Assembly: GCF_001243895.1 (NCBI RefSeq)
Contig: NZ_LN851186.1
Coordinates: forward strand, 286,995-350,766
DNA from: Bacillus testis
GTDB lineage: Bacteria; Bacillota; Bacilli; Bacillales; DSM-1321
Reading direction: 5' to 3'
Length of the DNA: 63,772 nt
The notes beneath the pieces are model-generated. The model did not search any database and was not told where the DNA came from. It was given only the letters and a program-made list of their open reading frames with translations. Positions within the stretch are counted from its first letter, which is position 1; the number at the start of each line of letters is the position of its first letter. Positions 11,887 to 21,337 of this stretch are shown here, one piece after another. The position numbers and the translations under genes were made by a program.

Positions 11887-12005
11887 CATTCAACTTTAAG
11901 TATCTCAATATAGGTTTTTGCCTGATTAGAGATTGTTTGGTTCAAAGTGGTGCAGTCTGTTCAGTTCTTTGCCGAAGCTCGTGCATAGGAGATGGGGGGA
12001 TTCAG

Positions 12006-12674
12006 ATGTTTAAAGTGTTAAAAGAAGATATCGATGTGATTTTCGACCAAGATCCTGCTGCTAGAAGCTATATCGAAGTCATTCTCACATATGCCGGATT
12101 GCATGCGGTTTGGTCTCATCGCTTGGCGCATTTTTTCTATACAAAAAAAATGTTTTTTATTGCGCGTTCCATTTCGCAAATCAGCCGTTTCTTTACAGGG
12201 ATTGAAATTCATCCGGGTGCAAAGATCGGCCGCAAATTTTTTATCGATCATGGCATGGGGGTAGTAATCGGGGAAACCTGTGAAATTGGCGACAACGTGA
12301 CGGTCTATCAAGGAGTGACACTGGGGGGAACGGGGAAAGAAAAAGGCAAACGCCATCCGACGATCGAAAATAATGTATTGATTGCCACTGGCGCCAAAGT
12401 GCTCGGTTCCATCGTGGTCGGCGAAAATTCAAAAATCGGCGCCGGTTCGGTCGTTTTGAAGGAAGTGCCGCCTAACTCGACAGTTGTCGGTATACCGGGC
12501 AAAGTCGTTATCCGCGATGGTATTAAGCTAAAAAAAGACTTAAACCACAGTGATTTGCCTGATCCAACAGGCGATCGTTTTAAAAAGCTTGAAAAAGAAC
12601 TGGAGCTTGTAAAAGCAGAATTAGAGAGTTTGAAGGAAGAAAGGAGTCAACGAAATGACTATCAAAATTTATAA
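12006..12674 (+). CDS. cysE: CysE, serine O-acetyltransferase
   Basis: CysE makes O-acetylserine from serine and acetyl-CoA, the committed step of cysteine synthesis. It has an N-terminal helical domain and a left-handed beta-helix of hexapeptide repeats ([20 protein letters not shown] and following). The catalytic histidine lies in [13 protein letters not shown] chose ATG 12006, behind a GGAGATGGGGGG site, giving 222 residues that begin [10 protein letters not shown]; the open frame upstream belongs to the leader. It overlaps cysS by 20 bases, and both are under the Cys T-box. Confidence 0.95.
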   Translation: MFKVLKEDIDVIFDQDPAARSYIEVILTYAGLHAVWSHRLAHFFYTKKMFFIARSISQISRFFTGIEIHPGAKIGRKFFIDHGMGVVIGETCEIGDNVTVYQGVTLGGTGKEKGKRHPTIENNVLIATGAKVLGSIVVGENSKIGAGSVVLKEVPPNSTVVGIPGKVVIRDGIKLKKDLNHSDLPDPTGDRFKKLEKELELVKAELESLKEERSQRNDYQNL

Positions 12675-14055
12675 TACATTGACTCGCCAAAAGGAAGAGT
12701 TTCAACCTTTAGAAGAAGGGAAAGTAAAAATGTATGTGTGCGGGCCGACCGTCTATAACTTCATTCATATCGGCAACGCCCGTCCGCCGATTGTATTTGA
12801 TACAGTCCGCAATTACTTGAAATTCCGTGGCTATGACGTCAAGTATGTATCCAATTTTACAGATGTGGACGATAAGTTGATCCGTGTGGCTAAAGAGCTT
12901 GGAACGGATGTTCCGACTGTCGCTCAACGCTTCATCCATGCCTTCTTTGAAGATGTCCATGCGCTTGGCTGCCATTCGGCTGATGAGCATCCTCGTGTAA
13001 CAGAAAACATGGATATCATCATCGAATTTATCGAAACATTGATTGATAAAGGGTATGCATATGAATCAAATGGAGATGTGTATTACCACACCCGGAAATT
13101 CGATGGCTACGGAAAACTCTCCCATCAATCCATCGACGAGCTTCGCGCTGGCGCCCGCATTGAAGTGGGGGAGAAGAAGCAAGACCCACTTGATTTTGTG
13201 CTTTGGAAGAGTGCGAAAGAAGGAGAAATCTTCTGGGAAAGCCCATGGGGCAAAGGACGCCCGGGCTGGCATATTGAATGCTCAGCCATGGCGAAGAAGT
13301 ATCTGGGCGACAGCATCGATATCCATGCCGGCGGCCAGGATTTATCATTCCCACACCATGAGAATGAGATTGCCCAGTCGGAAGCTTACACCGGCAAGCC
13401 ATTCGCGAAGTATTGGATGCATAATGGCTATATCAACATTGATAATGAAAAAATGTCTAAATCACTGGGGAATTTTGTGCTTGTCCATGACATTATCAAG
13501 CACCATGACCCTCAAGTGCTGCGCTTCTTCATGTTATCTGTCCATTACAGACATCCAATCAACTACAGTGAGGAACTGTTGGAAAATGCGGCTACGGCAC
13601 TTGATCGTTTGAAAACGTCCTATCAAAATCTTCAACACCGCCTTGAAACGGCTACGGACTTGACGGAGAACAATGCGGAATGGATGGAGAAAATCAAGAA
13701 AATCCATGCTCAGTTCATTGAGGATATGGATGATGACTTTAACACAGCCAACGCCATTTCACTGCTTTTCGAGCTATCAAAACAAGCGAACTATTATTTG
13801 ATGGAACAGCATACGCATGAGGATGTCTTGAATGCATTCATCAATGAGTTCCGCGTGTTGTTCAATGTGCTGGGCCTTTCCCTTGAGGAAGAAGAGGAAA
13901 TGCTAGATGAAGAAATTGAAAAGTTGATTGAAGAGCGGATTCAGGCAAGGAAAGAACGCAATTTTGCCCGTTCTGATGAAATCCGCGATGAATTAAAAGC
14001 CAAAAACATCATCCTTGAAGATACACCTCAAGGCACTCGCTGGAAAAGAGGATGA
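12655..14055 (+). CDS. cysS: CysS, cysteinyl-tRNA synthetase
   Basis: CysS charges tRNA-Cys. The 466-residue class I enzyme shows the zinc-ligand region [17 protein letters not shown] near residues 28-44, with the HIGH motif as [15 protein letters not shown] and [10 protein letters not shown] supply further zinc ligands, and KMSKSLGN is the second signature. The start lies inside the end of cysE and its stop overlaps mrnC (ATGA), so the genes are translated as a tight cluster. Control by the cysteine T-box upstream fits its product. Confidence 0.97.
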   Translation: MTIKIYNTLTRQKEEFQPLEEGKVKMYVCGPTVYNFIHIGNARPPIVFDTVRNYLKFRGYDVKYVSNFTDVDDKLIRVAKELGTDVPTVAQRFIHAFFEDVHALGCHSADEHPRVTENMDIIIEFIETLIDKGYAYESNGDVYYHTRKFDGYGKLSHQSIDELRAGARIEVGEKKQDPLDFVLWKSAKEGEIFWESPWGKGRPGWHIECSAMAKKYLGDSIDIHAGGQDLSFPHHENEIAQSEAYTGKPFAKYWMHNGYINIDNEKMSKSLGNFVLVHDIIKHHDPQVLRFFMLSVHYRHPINYSEELLENAATALDRLKTSYQNLQHRLETATDLTENNAEWMEKIKKIHAQFIEDMDDDFNTANAISLLFELSKQANYYLMEQHTHEDVLNAFINEFRVLFNVLGLSLEEEEEMLDEEIEKLIEERIQARKERNFARSDEIRDELKAKNIILEDTPQGTRWKRG

Positions 14056-14471
14056 ACATGGAATATAAAGAAATCAAGCCGATGGAACTGAACAGTTTGG
14101 CTTTGGCTTACATGGGAGATGCTGTATATGAAACATATATACGGCATCATCTCCTTTTAAAAGGGGGAGTAAAGCCTAATCAGTTGCACAGAGAATCTAC
14201 GCGTTTTGTTTCCGCGAAGGCCCAGAGCAAAGTCATTCACTTTTTCCTAGAAGAGGAGTCGCTGTCTGAAGAAGAGCAGGGAGTTGTCCGGAGGGGAAGG
14301 AATGCCAAGTCAGGCTCCGTGCCAAAGAATACAGATGTGCAAACGTATAACTATTCAACGGCGTTCGAAGCATTGATTGGTTATTTGTTTCTGAGCGGCA
14401 GAGTAGAACGGATGGAAAATCTCATTAAGAGAAGCATTGAATTTATAGAAGAGATGAATGAGAAGAGGTGA
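14052..14471 (+). CDS. mrnC: MrnC, mini-ribonuclease III
   Basis: Mini-III is a dimeric RNase III-like nuclease without a double-stranded RNA binding domain. It matures both ends of 23S rRNA in Bacillus. The 139 residues hold the catalytic [14 protein letters not shown] segment near 17-30, with the second acidic cluster in [19 protein letters not shown] near 99-117. The start overlaps the cysS stop by four bases. The neighbour rlmB also works on 23S rRNA. Confidence 0.94.
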   Translation: MNMEYKEIKPMELNSLALAYMGDAVYETYIRHHLLLKGGVKPNQLHRESTRFVSAKAQSKVIHFFLEEESLSEEEQGVVRRGRNAKSGSVPKNTDVQTYNYSTAFEALIGYLFLSGRVERMENLIKRSIEFIEEMNEKR

Positions 14472-14480
14472 GAACGCTTC

Positions 14481-15224
14481 ATGAGTGAAGAGTTCATTAT
14501 TGGAAGAAATCCTGTTATTGAGGCATTAAAATCAGAACGGGATATAAATAAAATTTGGATTGCCGAAGGATCACAGAAAGGATCAATGAGCCAGGTCATC
14601 AATCTTGCCAAAGAAAAGAAAGTGATGACGCAGATTGTGCCCAAGAAAAAAATCGATGGCATGGTGGATGGCATCCATCAGGGAGTAGTAGCGGCGGTTG
14701 CGGCTTATCGATATGCTGAGCTGGACGACTTATTCGCAGTTGCTGAAAAACGTAACGAAGCGCCATTCTTTTTGATTTTGGACGAGCTTGAGGATCCGCA
14801 TAATCTGGGGTCGATCATGAGAACAGCTGATGCTACTGGCGCACACGGCATCATCATCCCGAAACGCAGGTCGGTCGGGCTGACAGCCACAGTAGCAAAA
14901 GCGTCTACCGGGGCTATTGAATATATCCCGGTTGCCCGCGTGACTAACTTAGGGCAGACTATTGAGAAACTGAAGGAACGCGGTTTATGGATCGTAGGGA
15001 CAGATGCCAAAGGAAGCGACGATTACCGGAGTCTTGATGGCAATATGTCAATCGGCATTATTATCGGCAGTGAAGGCAAGGGGATGGGCCGACTGCTTAA
15101 GGATAAGTGCGATTTTCTCGTCCATATGCCGATGGTGGGAAAAGTCACTTCATTAAACGCATCTGTGGCTGCAAGCCTTCTGATGTATGAAGTGTATCGG
15201 AAGCGGCACCCATTAGGTCGATGA
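14481..15224 (+). CDS. rlmB: RlmB-type 23S rRNA 2'-O-methyltransferase (SPOUT)
   Basis: This 247-residue protein has an N-terminal L30e-like substrate domain (EEFIIGRNPVIEALKS) and a C-terminal SPOUT methyltransferase with the trefoil knot. The motifs LDELEDPHNLGSIMRTADA, GIIIGSEGKGM and MVGKVTSLNASVAASLLMYE mark the AdoMet pocket and the conserved Arg, Glu and Asn. The family methylates a ribose in 23S rRNA (TrmH/RlmB group). It sits nine bases after mrnC and three before yacP in an RNA-metabolism cluster. Confidence 0.93.
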   Translation: MSEEFIIGRNPVIEALKSERDINKIWIAEGSQKGSMSQVINLAKEKKVMTQIVPKKKIDGMVDGIHQGVVAAVAAYRYAELDDLFAVAEKRNEAPFFLILDELEDPHNLGSIMRTADATGAHGIIIPKRRSVGLTATVAKASTGAIEYIPVARVTNLGQTIEKLKERGLWIVGTDAKGSDDYRSLDGNMSIGIIIGSEGKGMGRLLKDKCDFLVHMPMVGKVTSLNASVAASLLMYEVYRKRHPLGR

Positions 15225-15227
15225 GAC

Positions 15228-15740
15228 ATGAAAAATATCCTATTAGTAGATGGTTATAACATTATCGGAGCTTGGCCGGAATTGAAGCGTCTCAAAGAAC
15301 GGGATTTATCGGCTGCACGAGATCGACTAATAGAAATTATGGCGGAATACAAAGCATTTACTGGCTTTCAGGTCATTGTGGTTTTTGATGCCTATTATGT
15401 TCAAGGGCTGGAACGGAAATTTAAGAACCACCAAATTGACATTATTTATACCCGGGAAAATGAAACGGCAGATGAGCGGATAGAGCGCATGGCTATTGAA
15501 TTGAATAATATCAAGACGCAAATACATGTTGCTACGTCGGATTTTACGGAGCAATGGGCCATATTCGGCCAGGGTGCGCTCCGGAAATCTGCCCGGGAAC
15601 TATTGAATGAATGCAGGCACATGGAGAAAGAGGTAGACAAAAAAGTGAAGGTCCAGACGGAGAAAAAGCCAACTTCACGCATCCCTTTAAGTGATGAAGT
15701 GTATGAAAAATTCGAAAAATGGCGAAGAGGGCAATTTTGA
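15228..15740 (+). CDS. yacP: YacP/Rae1, ribosome-associated A-site endonuclease (NYN/PIN domain)
   Basis: The 170-residue protein has a single NYN (PIN-like) nuclease domain. Its acids are visible in ILLVDGYNIIG (D7), VVFDAYYV and NETADERIERMA, and VATSDFTEQW completes the site. In Bacillus subtilis this protein, Rae1, cleaves mRNA in the ribosomal A site. The basic C-terminal tail (VKVQTEKKPTSRIP) may contact the ribosome. It is the last gene before the sigH promoter. Confidence 0.9.
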   Translation: MKNILLVDGYNIIGAWPELKRLKERDLSAARDRLIEIMAEYKAFTGFQVIVVFDAYYVQGLERKFKNHQIDIIYTRENETADERIERMAIELNNIKTQIHVATSDFTEQWAIFGQGALRKSARELLNECRHMEKEVDKKVKVQTEKKPTSRIPLSDEVYEKFEKWRRGQF

Positions 15741-15744
15741 CATA

Positions 15745-15774
15745 TTGACTACAAAAATTTTCCTGCTGTATAAT
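15745..15774 (+). promoter_or_regulatory. Sigma-A-type promoter of sigH
   Basis: TTGACT (15745-15750) and TATAAT (15769-15774) are separated by 18 bases. A second TTGACA lies eight bases further upstream. The promoter starts at the yacP stop and drives sigH. In Bacillus the sigH promoter is AbrB-repressed, but I cannot point to an AbrB site here. Confidence 0.7.
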
Positions 15775-15808
15775 AATGTTATCTTTTGTTTCGGTCAGGG
15801 GGTAGAAA

Positions 15809-16459
15809 ATGGCTGCAGATTATGGACACAGGGTGAGCGAGAAGTACTTGCTGCTTGAAGATGACGCGATAGTAGAACTGGTTCATAAGGGAGAAAGCGA
15901 AGCGCTGGATTTTCTCATCCATAAATACAGAAACTTTGTGCGCGCCAAAGCCCGAACCTATTTTTTGATCGGTGCTGACAAGGAAGACATTGTCCAAGAA
16001 GGGATGATTGGCCTGTATAAGGCTATCAGGGATTTTAGAGAGGACAAGCTCACTTCGTTTAAAGCATTTGCCGAGTTGTGCATTACGAGACAAATCATTA
16101 CTGCTATAAAGACAGCTACAAGACAGAAACATATTCCGTTAAATTCATATGTATCTTTGGATAAACCGATCTATGATGAAGAGTCAGACCGTACATTGCT
16201 GGACGTGATCATCGGAGCTAAAGTGATGAATCCAGAAGAATTGATTATCAACCAGGAAGAATTTGATGATATTGAACTGAAGATGGCCGAATTGCTCAGC
16301 GATCTGGAACGGAAAGTGTTGGCTCTTTATCTGGACGGGCAATCCTATCAAGAGATTTCTGAAGAATTGAACCGCCATGTGAAATCCATCGATAATGCTC
16401 TGCAGAGAGTTAAGCGAAAGCTTGAACGCTACTTGGAAATAAGAGAGATTACACTGTAG
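15809..16459 (+). CDS. sigH: SigH, RNA polymerase sigma-H factor
   Basis: Sigma-H directs transition-phase, competence and early sporulation transcription. The 216-residue length matches the family. Region 2 is seen in EALDFLIHKYRNFVRAKARTYF and DKEDIVQEGMIGLYKAIRDF (core and -10 binding). Region 4 lies at the C-terminus, in DLERKVLALYLDGQSYQEISEELNRHVKSIDNALQRVKRKLE, with the helix-turn-helix for -35 recognition. The start ATG follows GGGGGTAG. The presence of sigH in its normal place supports a spore-forming Bacillaceae host. Confidence 0.96.
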   Translation: MAADYGHRVSEKYLLLEDDAIVELVHKGESEALDFLIHKYRNFVRAKARTYFLIGADKEDIVQEGMIGLYKAIRDFREDKLTSFKAFAELCITRQIITAIKTATRQKHIPLNSYVSLDKPIYDEESDRTLLDVIIGAKVMNPEELIINQEEFDDIELKMAELLSDLERKVLALYLDGQSYQEISEELNRHVKSIDNALQRVKRKLERYLEIREITL

Positions 16460-16522
16460 CGATCCCACTTCCTTTACCTCCGTTACGCCTTCCGTTCCGT
16501 TTACAGGACCACATTGTCCCGT

Positions 16523-16551
16523 TGACATTACTAAATTTGCATGATAAGGTT
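16523..16551 (+). promoter_or_regulatory. Candidate promoter of rpmG-secE
   Basis: TTGACA (16523-16528) is followed after 17 bases by TAAGGT (16546-16551). A TG one base before the -10 gives an extended -10 that could offset the weak hexamer. Confidence 0.5.
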
Positions 16552-16588
16552 TTATGGACATATTTACAATGATAAGCAGGTGACTGAC

Positions 16589-16738
16589 ATGACGAGCAAA
16601 GTGGTTCTAGCCTGTAAAGATTGCGGTTCCAGAAATTATTCGACCGTAACCAATACGGCATCCAAAAAAGAACGCCTGGAAATCAAGAAATTTTGCAAAA
16701 TATGCAATACCCATACTCTTCATAAAGAAACAAAATAA
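16589..16738 (+). CDS. rpmG: Ribosomal protein L33 (zinc form)
   Basis: L33 is a 49-residue protein of the 50S subunit near the E site. Two zinc CxxC pairs are present (CKDC and CKIC), marking the zinc-dependent paralogue that accompanies secE in Bacillus (RpmGB type). An in-frame upstream codon exists, but ATG 16589 gives [13 protein letters not shown], the family start, with an AGCAGGTGA ribosome site ahead. It sits 40 bases before secE. Confidence 0.93.
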   Translation: MTSKVVLACKDCGSRNYSTVTNTASKKERLEIKKFCKICNTHTLHKETK

Positions 16739-16778
16739 ACGATAGATCAGATGCTTATATAAGGTGGAGGTTAGGCAC

Positions 16779-16961
16779 ATGCAACGCATAGCTGATTTTT
16801 TTCGTGGTGTAGTCCGCGAAATGAAGAAAGTAAGCTGGCCAAAGAAAAAAGAGCTTACTAGTTACACAATCATAGTACTGACTACTGTTATACTCATGAG
16901 CTTATTCTTTACGGTGATTGACCTTGGAATATCAGAGTTAATCCGATGGGTGAATAAATAA
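16779..16961 (+). CDS. secE: SecE, preprotein translocase subunit
   Basis: SecE clamps SecY in the Sec translocon. The 60-residue single-span form is typical of Firmicutes: an amphipathic helix with the conserved VSWPKKKELTSY segment, then one transmembrane helix (TIIVLTTVILMSLFFTVIDLGI). I chose ATG 16779 (MQRIADFF), preceded by AAGGTGGAGG. It lies between rpmG and nusG, as in other bacteria. Confidence 0.95.
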   Translation: MQRIADFFRGVVREMKKVSWPKKKELTSYTIIVLTTVILMSLFFTVIDLGISELIRWVNK

Positions 16962-17036
16962 TTCTATTAACATTCGCACTTTCTGGTGAATAAGTTAGTC
17001 GTAAAAATGACATAATAGTGATAGAATAGGAATTAT

Positions 17037-17062
17037 AAAAAAGCCCGGTCAGCGGCTTTTTT
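17037..17062 (+). terminator. Terminator between secE and nusG
   Basis: AAAAAAGCC (17037-17045) pairs with GGCTTTTTT (17054-17062) around an eight-base loop. The T-run makes an intrinsic terminator that separates secE from nusG. Confidence 0.7.
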
Positions 17063-17218
17063 AATTTGGAAAAAAATAACGGAACTGTCCGAGGCGGCAA
17101 ACTCCTGTTTACGGGAGGTTTTCTCAACCCGCTTGTTAAGCTTTGACGGGTGCCTTCAGGGCAGTATGAATAAGTAGATGATTGAAAACAGGGAGGGAAG
17201 GACACAACGTCCTAACAA

Positions 17219-17752
17219 ATGGAAAAGAACTGGTATGTGGTACACACTTACTCCGGATATGAAAACAAAGTAAAAGCCAACTTGGAAAAACGTGTTGAAT
17301 CAATGGGGATGCAAGACAAAATTTTCCGTGTAGTTGTTCCTGAAGAAGAAGAAACAGAGATTAAGAACGGCAAGAAAAAAGTAGTCAAAAAGAAAGTGTA
17401 TCCTGGCTATGTGCTTGTAGAAATCATCATGACGGATGATTCATGGTATGTTGTCCGTAATACACCGGGCGTAACGGGCTTTGTTGGTTCATCTGGCGGC
17501 GGCTCTAAGCCGACTCCGCTTCTTCCTGAGGAAGTAGTGAATCTGCTGAAACAGATGGGCATGGAAGAAAAACGCTTCGATGTGGAATTCGAATTGGGTG
17601 AAACCGTGACGATTAAAGAAGGGCCATTCGCTTCCCATTCAGGTACAATCGAAGAACTTGATCCAGATAAAGCGAAGGTGAAAGTCCTTGTTAATATGTT
17701 CGGAAGAGATACAAAGGTTGAGTTGGATTTCACACAGGTAGAAAAATTATAA
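17219..17752 (+). CDS. nusG: NusG, transcription elongation factor
   Basis: NusG binds the RNA polymerase clamp; in Bacillus it stimulates sequence-specific pausing. The 177 residues contain the NGN domain (NWYVVHTYSGYENKVKANLE) and a C-terminal KOW domain with the GPFASHSGTIEELD segment. The start MEKNWYV is the family start, although the purine-rich GGGAGGGAAGG site lies about 17 bases upstream, a longer gap than usual. It is followed by its own downstream promoter for rplK. Confidence 0.96.
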   Translation: MEKNWYVVHTYSGYENKVKANLEKRVESMGMQDKIFRVVVPEEEETEIKNGKKKVVKKKVYPGYVLVEIIMTDDSWYVVRNTPGVTGFVGSSGGGSKPTPLLPEEVVNLLKQMGMEEKRFDVEFELGETVTIKEGPFASHSGTIEELDPDKAKVKVLVNMFGRDTKVELDFTQVEKL

Positions 17753-17763
17753 TCCAAAAAAAC

Positions 17764-17792
17764 TTGAAATGCGGCCTAATAAATGATAAAAT
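17764..17792 (+). promoter_or_regulatory. Promoter and leader of rplK-rplA
   Basis: TTGAAA (17764-17769) and TAAAAT (17787-17792) have a 17-base spacer, and TG precedes the -10 by one base. The transcript leader (to 17929) contains a GGGAGGGGAACGAGCCCC hairpin region near 17876, typical ahead of rplK. L1 autoregulation is known for this operon in other bacteria but is not proven here. Confidence 0.6.
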
Positions 17793-17929
17793 TTCCTAGG
17801 TCAGTATGTCTCAATGTTTAGAGACCTGAACAGTTGTTTAGTTCTTTATTCACTATATAAAGAATTCATATGAGTGGGAGGGGAACGAGCCCCTATTACC
17901 ACATCACGGACTTTAAGGAGGTGTGTCTC

Positions 17930-18355
17930 GTGGCTAAAAAAGTTATCAAGATTGTAAAACTTCAGATCCCTGCAGCTAAAGCTAATCCAGCTCCACCAGT
18001 TGGACCGGCACTAGGTCAAGCAGGTGTTAATATCATGGGTTTCTGTAAAGAGTTCAACGCTCGTACTGCAGAACAAGCTGGTCTTATCATTCCTGTTGAA
18101 ATTACGGTGTTCGAAGACCGTTCATTTACATTCATTACGAAAACTCCACCTGCTGCTGTATTGCTTAAGAAAGCGGCTGGTATCGAGTCTGGTTCTGGTG
18201 AACCAAATCGTACGAAGGTTGCAACAGTTAAACGCGACAAAGTGCGTGAGATTGCTGAATCAAAAATGCCTGATCTAAACGCTGCAAACGTTGAGTCTGC
18301 AATGCGTATGGTTGAAGGTACTGCACGTAGCATGGGTATTGTCATTGAAGACTAA
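17930..18355 (+). CDS. rplK: Ribosomal protein L11
   Basis: L11 binds the GTPase-associated centre of 23S rRNA, the site of thiostrepton action, and is needed for stringent-response sensing by Rel. The 141 residues include the proline-rich N-domain hinge ([21 protein letters not shown]) and the C-terminal RNA-binding domain. GTG 17930 is the start because AAGGAGGTG lies 6-7 bases ahead and the product [12 protein letters not shown] matches the family; the longer upstream frame is leader. Confidence 0.96.
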   Translation: MAKKVIKIVKLQIPAAKANPAPPVGPALGQAGVNIMGFCKEFNARTAEQAGLIIPVEITVFEDRSFTFITKTPPAAVLLKKAAGIESGSGEPNRTKVATVKRDKVREIAESKMPDLNAANVESAMRMVEGTARSMGIVIED

Positions 18356-18386
18356 TCCTAGCAAATAAAGTTAGACGTTTCTACGG

Positions 18387-18421
18387 GGTTGCGGATTTCA
18401 TAAGTTATTCGCAACCTTTTT
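18387..18421 (+). terminator. Hairpin with T-run between rplK and rplA
   Basis: GGTTGCG (18387-18393) pairs with CGCAACC (18410-18416), followed by TTTTT. It lies between two genes of one operon, so it may act as an attenuator setting the rplA level. The GTGGGAGG downstream could belong to an L1 binding site. Confidence 0.6.
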
Positions 18422-18470
18422 CGTGGGAGGCTTATACCGTTAAAACCACATTATTAGGAGGATTTATAAA

Positions 18471-19175
18471 ATGGCTAAGAAAAGCAAAAAATATGCAGAA
18501 GCTATCAAGCTTGTGGATCGTTCAAAAGCTTACTCTGTAACAGAGGCGATTGAACTAGTTAAAAAAACGAATTTCACTAAATTCGATGCAACAGTTGAAG
18601 TTGCTTTCCGTTTAGGAGTAGACCCTAAGAAAGCTGACCAACAAATCCGTGGAGCAGTTGTTCTTCCAAACGGAACTGGTAAAACTCAACGCGTGTTGGT
18701 ATTCGCTAAAGGCGAAAAAGCAAAAGAAGCAGAAGCTGCTGGAGCTGACTTCGTAGGCGATACTGACTACATCAACAAAATCCAACAAGGTTGGTTCGAC
18801 TTTGATGTAATCGTAGCTACACCTGACATGATGGGTGAAGTTGGTAAGCTTGGTCGCGTATTGGGACCTAAAGGTTTAATGCCAAACCCTAAAACAGGTA
18901 CAGTTACATTCGATGTAACAAAAGCTGTTAATGAAATCAAAGCTGGTAAAGTAGAATACCGTGTTGATAAAACTGGTAACGTACATGTGCCGATCGGTAA
19001 AGTATCTTTCGAAGACAGCAAGCTAGTTGAAAACTTCACTGCTATCTTTGAAACAATGATGAAAGTGAAGCCATCTGCTGCTAAAGGAACTTACATCCAA
19101 AACCTAACTGTAACTTCTACAATGGGACCTGGTGTAAAAGTTGATACAGCTACTTTCACAGCTACTAAAAACTAA
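18471..19175 (+). CDS. rplA: Ribosomal protein L1
   Basis: L1 forms the mobile L1 stalk that helps deacylated tRNA leave the E site, and in many bacteria it represses its own mRNA. The 234-residue two-domain protein shows [16 protein letters not shown] and the hinge segment [22 protein letters not shown] follows AGGAGG. Codon use is strongly biased to abundant tRNAs, as expected for a highly expressed gene. Confidence 0.97.
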   Translation: MAKKSKKYAEAIKLVDRSKAYSVTEAIELVKKTNFTKFDATVEVAFRLGVDPKKADQQIRGAVVLPNGTGKTQRVLVFAKGEKAKEAEAAGADFVGDTDYINKIQQGWFDFDVIVATPDMMGEVGKLGRVLGPKGLMPNPKTGTVTFDVTKAVNEIKAGKVEYRVDKTGNVHVPIGKVSFEDSKLVENFTAIFETMMKVKPSAAKGTYIQNLTVTSTMGPGVKVDTATFTATKN

Positions 19176-19187
19176 TTTTAAAAAGAG

Positions 19188-19217
19188 TTGACTTTCCTGT
19201 ATGGAATGTTATATAAT
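19188..19217 (+). promoter_or_regulatory. Promoter of rplJ-rplL
   Basis: TTGACT (19188-19193) and TATAAT (19212-19217) are separated by 18 bases, just behind rplA. It serves the L10 leader and rplJL. Confidence 0.75.
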
Positions 19218-19237
19218 TCTTTTTGTTGAAAAATGAA

Positions 19238-19371
19238 TACCATTTGTACCATAGACAGCAGGGGCTCCAAAAGCTTAATATTCCTGCCGAGGTAATTTCG
19301 ATATATATAGTCGATGACTATGACTTGGAATTTACTGCCCTCACGTCTGCAAGATTTGAGGGTTTTCTTTT
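19238..19371 (+). promoter_or_regulatory. L10 leader RNA with attenuator
   Basis: The segment with ACAGCAGG and TCCTGCCGAGG matches the conserved core of the ribosomal protein L10 leader. It ends in a terminator: CCCTCA (19338-19343) pairs with TGAGGG (19357-19362), followed by TTTTCTTTTT. Binding of the L10(L12)4 complex is known to repress rplJL expression, and this leader provides the site. Confidence 0.85.
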
Positions 19372-19418
19372 TGACCGGTATAAATGTGTTTCGAGCAAAT
19401 ATACAGGAGGTGTAAAAC

Positions 19419-19919
19419 ATGAGTAGTGCTATTGAAGCAAAAAAACAAATCGTGCAAGAAATTGCCGATAAAATGAAATCTAGCAAATCAACAATCGTTG
19501 TTGACTACCGTGGACTTAACGTTGCTGAGGTTACTGAACTTCGTAAGCAACTTCGTGAAGCGGGTGTAGAATTCAAAGTTTACAAAAACTCACTTTCTCG
19601 TCTGGCAGCGGACTCACTTGAGCTTAGCGCATTGAACGAAGCTTTAACTGGTCCGAACGCAATTGCATTCTCTAACGAAGATGTAGTCGCTCCTGCTAAA
19701 ATCCTTAATGATTTCGCTAAGAAACACGAAGCGTTGGAAATTAAGGCTGGTGTTATTGAAGGTAACGTATCTACTGTGGAAGAAGTTAAAGCTCTTGCTG
19801 AACTTCCATCACGCGAAGGTCTTCTTTCTATGTTGCTTAGCGTACTTCAAGCTCCAATCCGTAACCTTGCCCTTGCAACTAAAGCAGTTGCAGATCAAAA
19901 GGAAGAACAAGGCGCTTAA
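19419..19919 (+). CDS. rplJ: Ribosomal protein L10
   Basis: L10 anchors L7/L12 dimers to the ribosomal stalk. The 166 residues show the N-terminal rRNA-binding domain ([23 protein letters not shown]) and a C-terminal helix that carries the L12 dimers. The AGGAGGTG site precedes ATG. It is controlled by the L10 leader directly upstream and co-transcribed with rplL 66 bases downstream. Confidence 0.97.
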   Translation: MSSAIEAKKQIVQEIADKMKSSKSTIVVDYRGLNVAEVTELRKQLREAGVEFKVYKNSLSRLAADSLELSALNEALTGPNAIAFSNEDVVAPAKILNDFAKKHEALEIKAGVIEGNVSTVEEVKALAELPSREGLLSMLLSVLQAPIRNLALATKAVADQKEEQGA

Positions 19920-19985
19920 TTGCTGCGTTTTAGTAGCTTAACTGATTATAATACGAATTAAACCAATTCAAGGAGGAACAATATA

Positions 19986-20351
19986 ATGACTAAAGAACAA
20001 ATCATTGAAGCAGTTAAAAATATGACTGTTTTAGAACTAAATGACCTTGTAAAAGCAATCGAAGAAGAGTTTGGTGTAACTGCTGCTGCTCCTGTAGCAA
20101 TGGTAGGCGGAGCTGCTGGCGGAGACGCTGCTGCTGAAAAAACTGAATTTGACGTAGTTCTAGCTTCTGCTGGAGATCAAAAAATCAAAGTTATCAAGGT
20201 AGTTCGTGAAATCACTGGCCTTGGTCTTAAAGAAGCAAAAGAAATCGTTGATAACGCTCCTAAAGCACTTAAAGAAGGTGCTTCTAAAGAAGAAGCTGAA
20301 GAAATCAAAGCTAAACTTGAAGAAGTTGGAGCTAGCGTTGAAGTTAAGTAA
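19986..20351 (+). CDS. rplL: Ribosomal protein L7/L12
   Basis: L7/L12 is the multicopy stalk protein that recruits translational GTPases. The 121 residues include the N-terminal dimer helices, an Ala/Gly-rich hinge ([18 protein letters not shown]) and the C-terminal globular domain with [20 protein letters not shown], the GTPase-contacting face. A strong terminator follows its stop, closing the rplJL unit. Confidence 0.97.
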   Translation: MTKEQIIEAVKNMTVLELNDLVKAIEEEFGVTAAAPVAMVGGAAGGDAAAEKTEFDVVLASAGDQKIKVIKVVREITGLGLKEAKEIVDNAPKALKEGASKEEAEEIKAKLEEVGASVEVK

Positions 20352-20362
20352 TGCCGTTTGAA

Positions 20363-20394
20363 AAAAAGCTCGCTGAAAACAGCGGGCTTTTTTT
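20363..20394 (+). terminator. Terminator after rplL
   Basis: AAAGCTCGCTG pairs with CAGCGGGCTTT (one G-T pair) around AAAA and is followed by a run of T. This intrinsic terminator ends the stalk operon. Confidence 0.85.
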
Positions 20395-20499
20395 GCCTTA
20401 ATCTGTACGTAACTGTTAAAATGTATAACAGTTATCCTCTATGGATACATCTTCTATATATAGACTTCGAATATATTCCTTTCATAAGGAGGGTGTCCT

Positions 20500-21102
20500 T
20501 TGACAAATCATTACTATTCCAAGAATCCCGACGTAGAAAGCAATCCAAGCTACTGGGAGTTTACATTGAGAGGCAAAGCATTCAGGTTCAAAACGGATAA
20601 CGGTGTTTTTTCAAAAAAAGAAGTGGATTTCGGTTCGCGCTTGTTGATTGATACTGTTACAGAGCCAGAAGTAGATGGACCAATCCTTGATGTTGGCTGC
20701 GGTTATGGGCCGATCGGATTGAGCATGGCCTTTTCATTCCCGGAACGGGCTATCGAAATGGTTGATGTCAATGAAAGAGCGATCCAGCTATCTCGGGAAA
20801 ATGCGGAAGCTAACCGGATTACAAATGTTGATGTGTATGAAAGTGATGTTTTTTCGCAGGTGAAGGAGACGGCCTATGCGGCTATTCTCACAAACCCTCC
20901 GATTCGTGCAGGCAAAAAAGTCGTGCATGAAATTTTAGAAAAAAGCTATGACCGCTTGGCTTCGGGCGGAGAGTTATGGGTAGTCATCCAAAAGAAGCAG
21001 GGAGCTCCATCCGCAATGGATAAGATGGAAACTGTTTTTGGAAACGTGGATGTAGCAGCCAAGAAAAAAGGTTACTATATTCTTGTAGCCAAAAAAGTTT
21101 GA
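20500..21102 (+). CDS. ybxB: RsmC-like class I rRNA methyltransferase (YbxB)
   Basis: This 200-residue AdoMet methyltransferase has motif I ILDVGCGYGPIGLSMA near residues 63-78 and the catalytic NPPIRAGK near 131-138, typical of N2-guanine methyltransferases of the RsmC group. By family, 16S rRNA is the likely substrate, but that is inference. The start is TTG 20500 behind AAGGAGG. The position between rplL and rpoB is conserved in Bacillus. An overlapping frame from 20358 is not real. Confidence 0.88.
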   Translation: MTNHYYSKNPDVESNPSYWEFTLRGKAFRFKTDNGVFSKKEVDFGSRLLIDTVTEPEVDGPILDVGCGYGPIGLSMAFSFPERAIEMVDVNERAIQLSRENAEANRITNVDVYESDVFSQVKETAYAAILTNPPIRAGKKVVHEILEKSYDRLASGGELWVVIQKKQGAPSAMDKMETVFGNVDVAAKKKGYYILVAKKV

Positions 21103-21127
21103 CTCTAAAATACTGCTATGTTAATAT
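21099..21127 (+). promoter_or_regulatory. Promoter of rpoBC and its leader
   Basis: TTGACT (21099-21104) overlaps the end of ybxB; TAATAT (21122-21127) follows after 17 bases. The roughly 190-base leader contains CCAACG/CGTTGG (about 21272-21295) and a longer pairing of AAACCACG with CGTGGTTT. These could be processing or regulatory structures. Confidence 0.6.
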
Positions 21128-21337
21128 TATAAAATGCATATATATGATTTCCGCAGGTTTTCTTTTACAAACCACGTATAAATACGGATTATGCGGGAAA
21201 GATATATAAAATAATAGTTCGTTTTTGTGAATCGTGGTTTTAATTTAATATAAAACCATTTTCTTTTTGTCCAACGAACCGTTCCCGGGCCGTTGGATGA
21301 TAGATCCTTATAACGCTTGATTTGAGGGGTGAATCTG

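Noticed and set aside
20358..20600. An 80-codon frame overlapping the start of ybxB
   Set aside because: It begins inside the rplL terminator and is overlapped by a well-supported methyltransferase gene.
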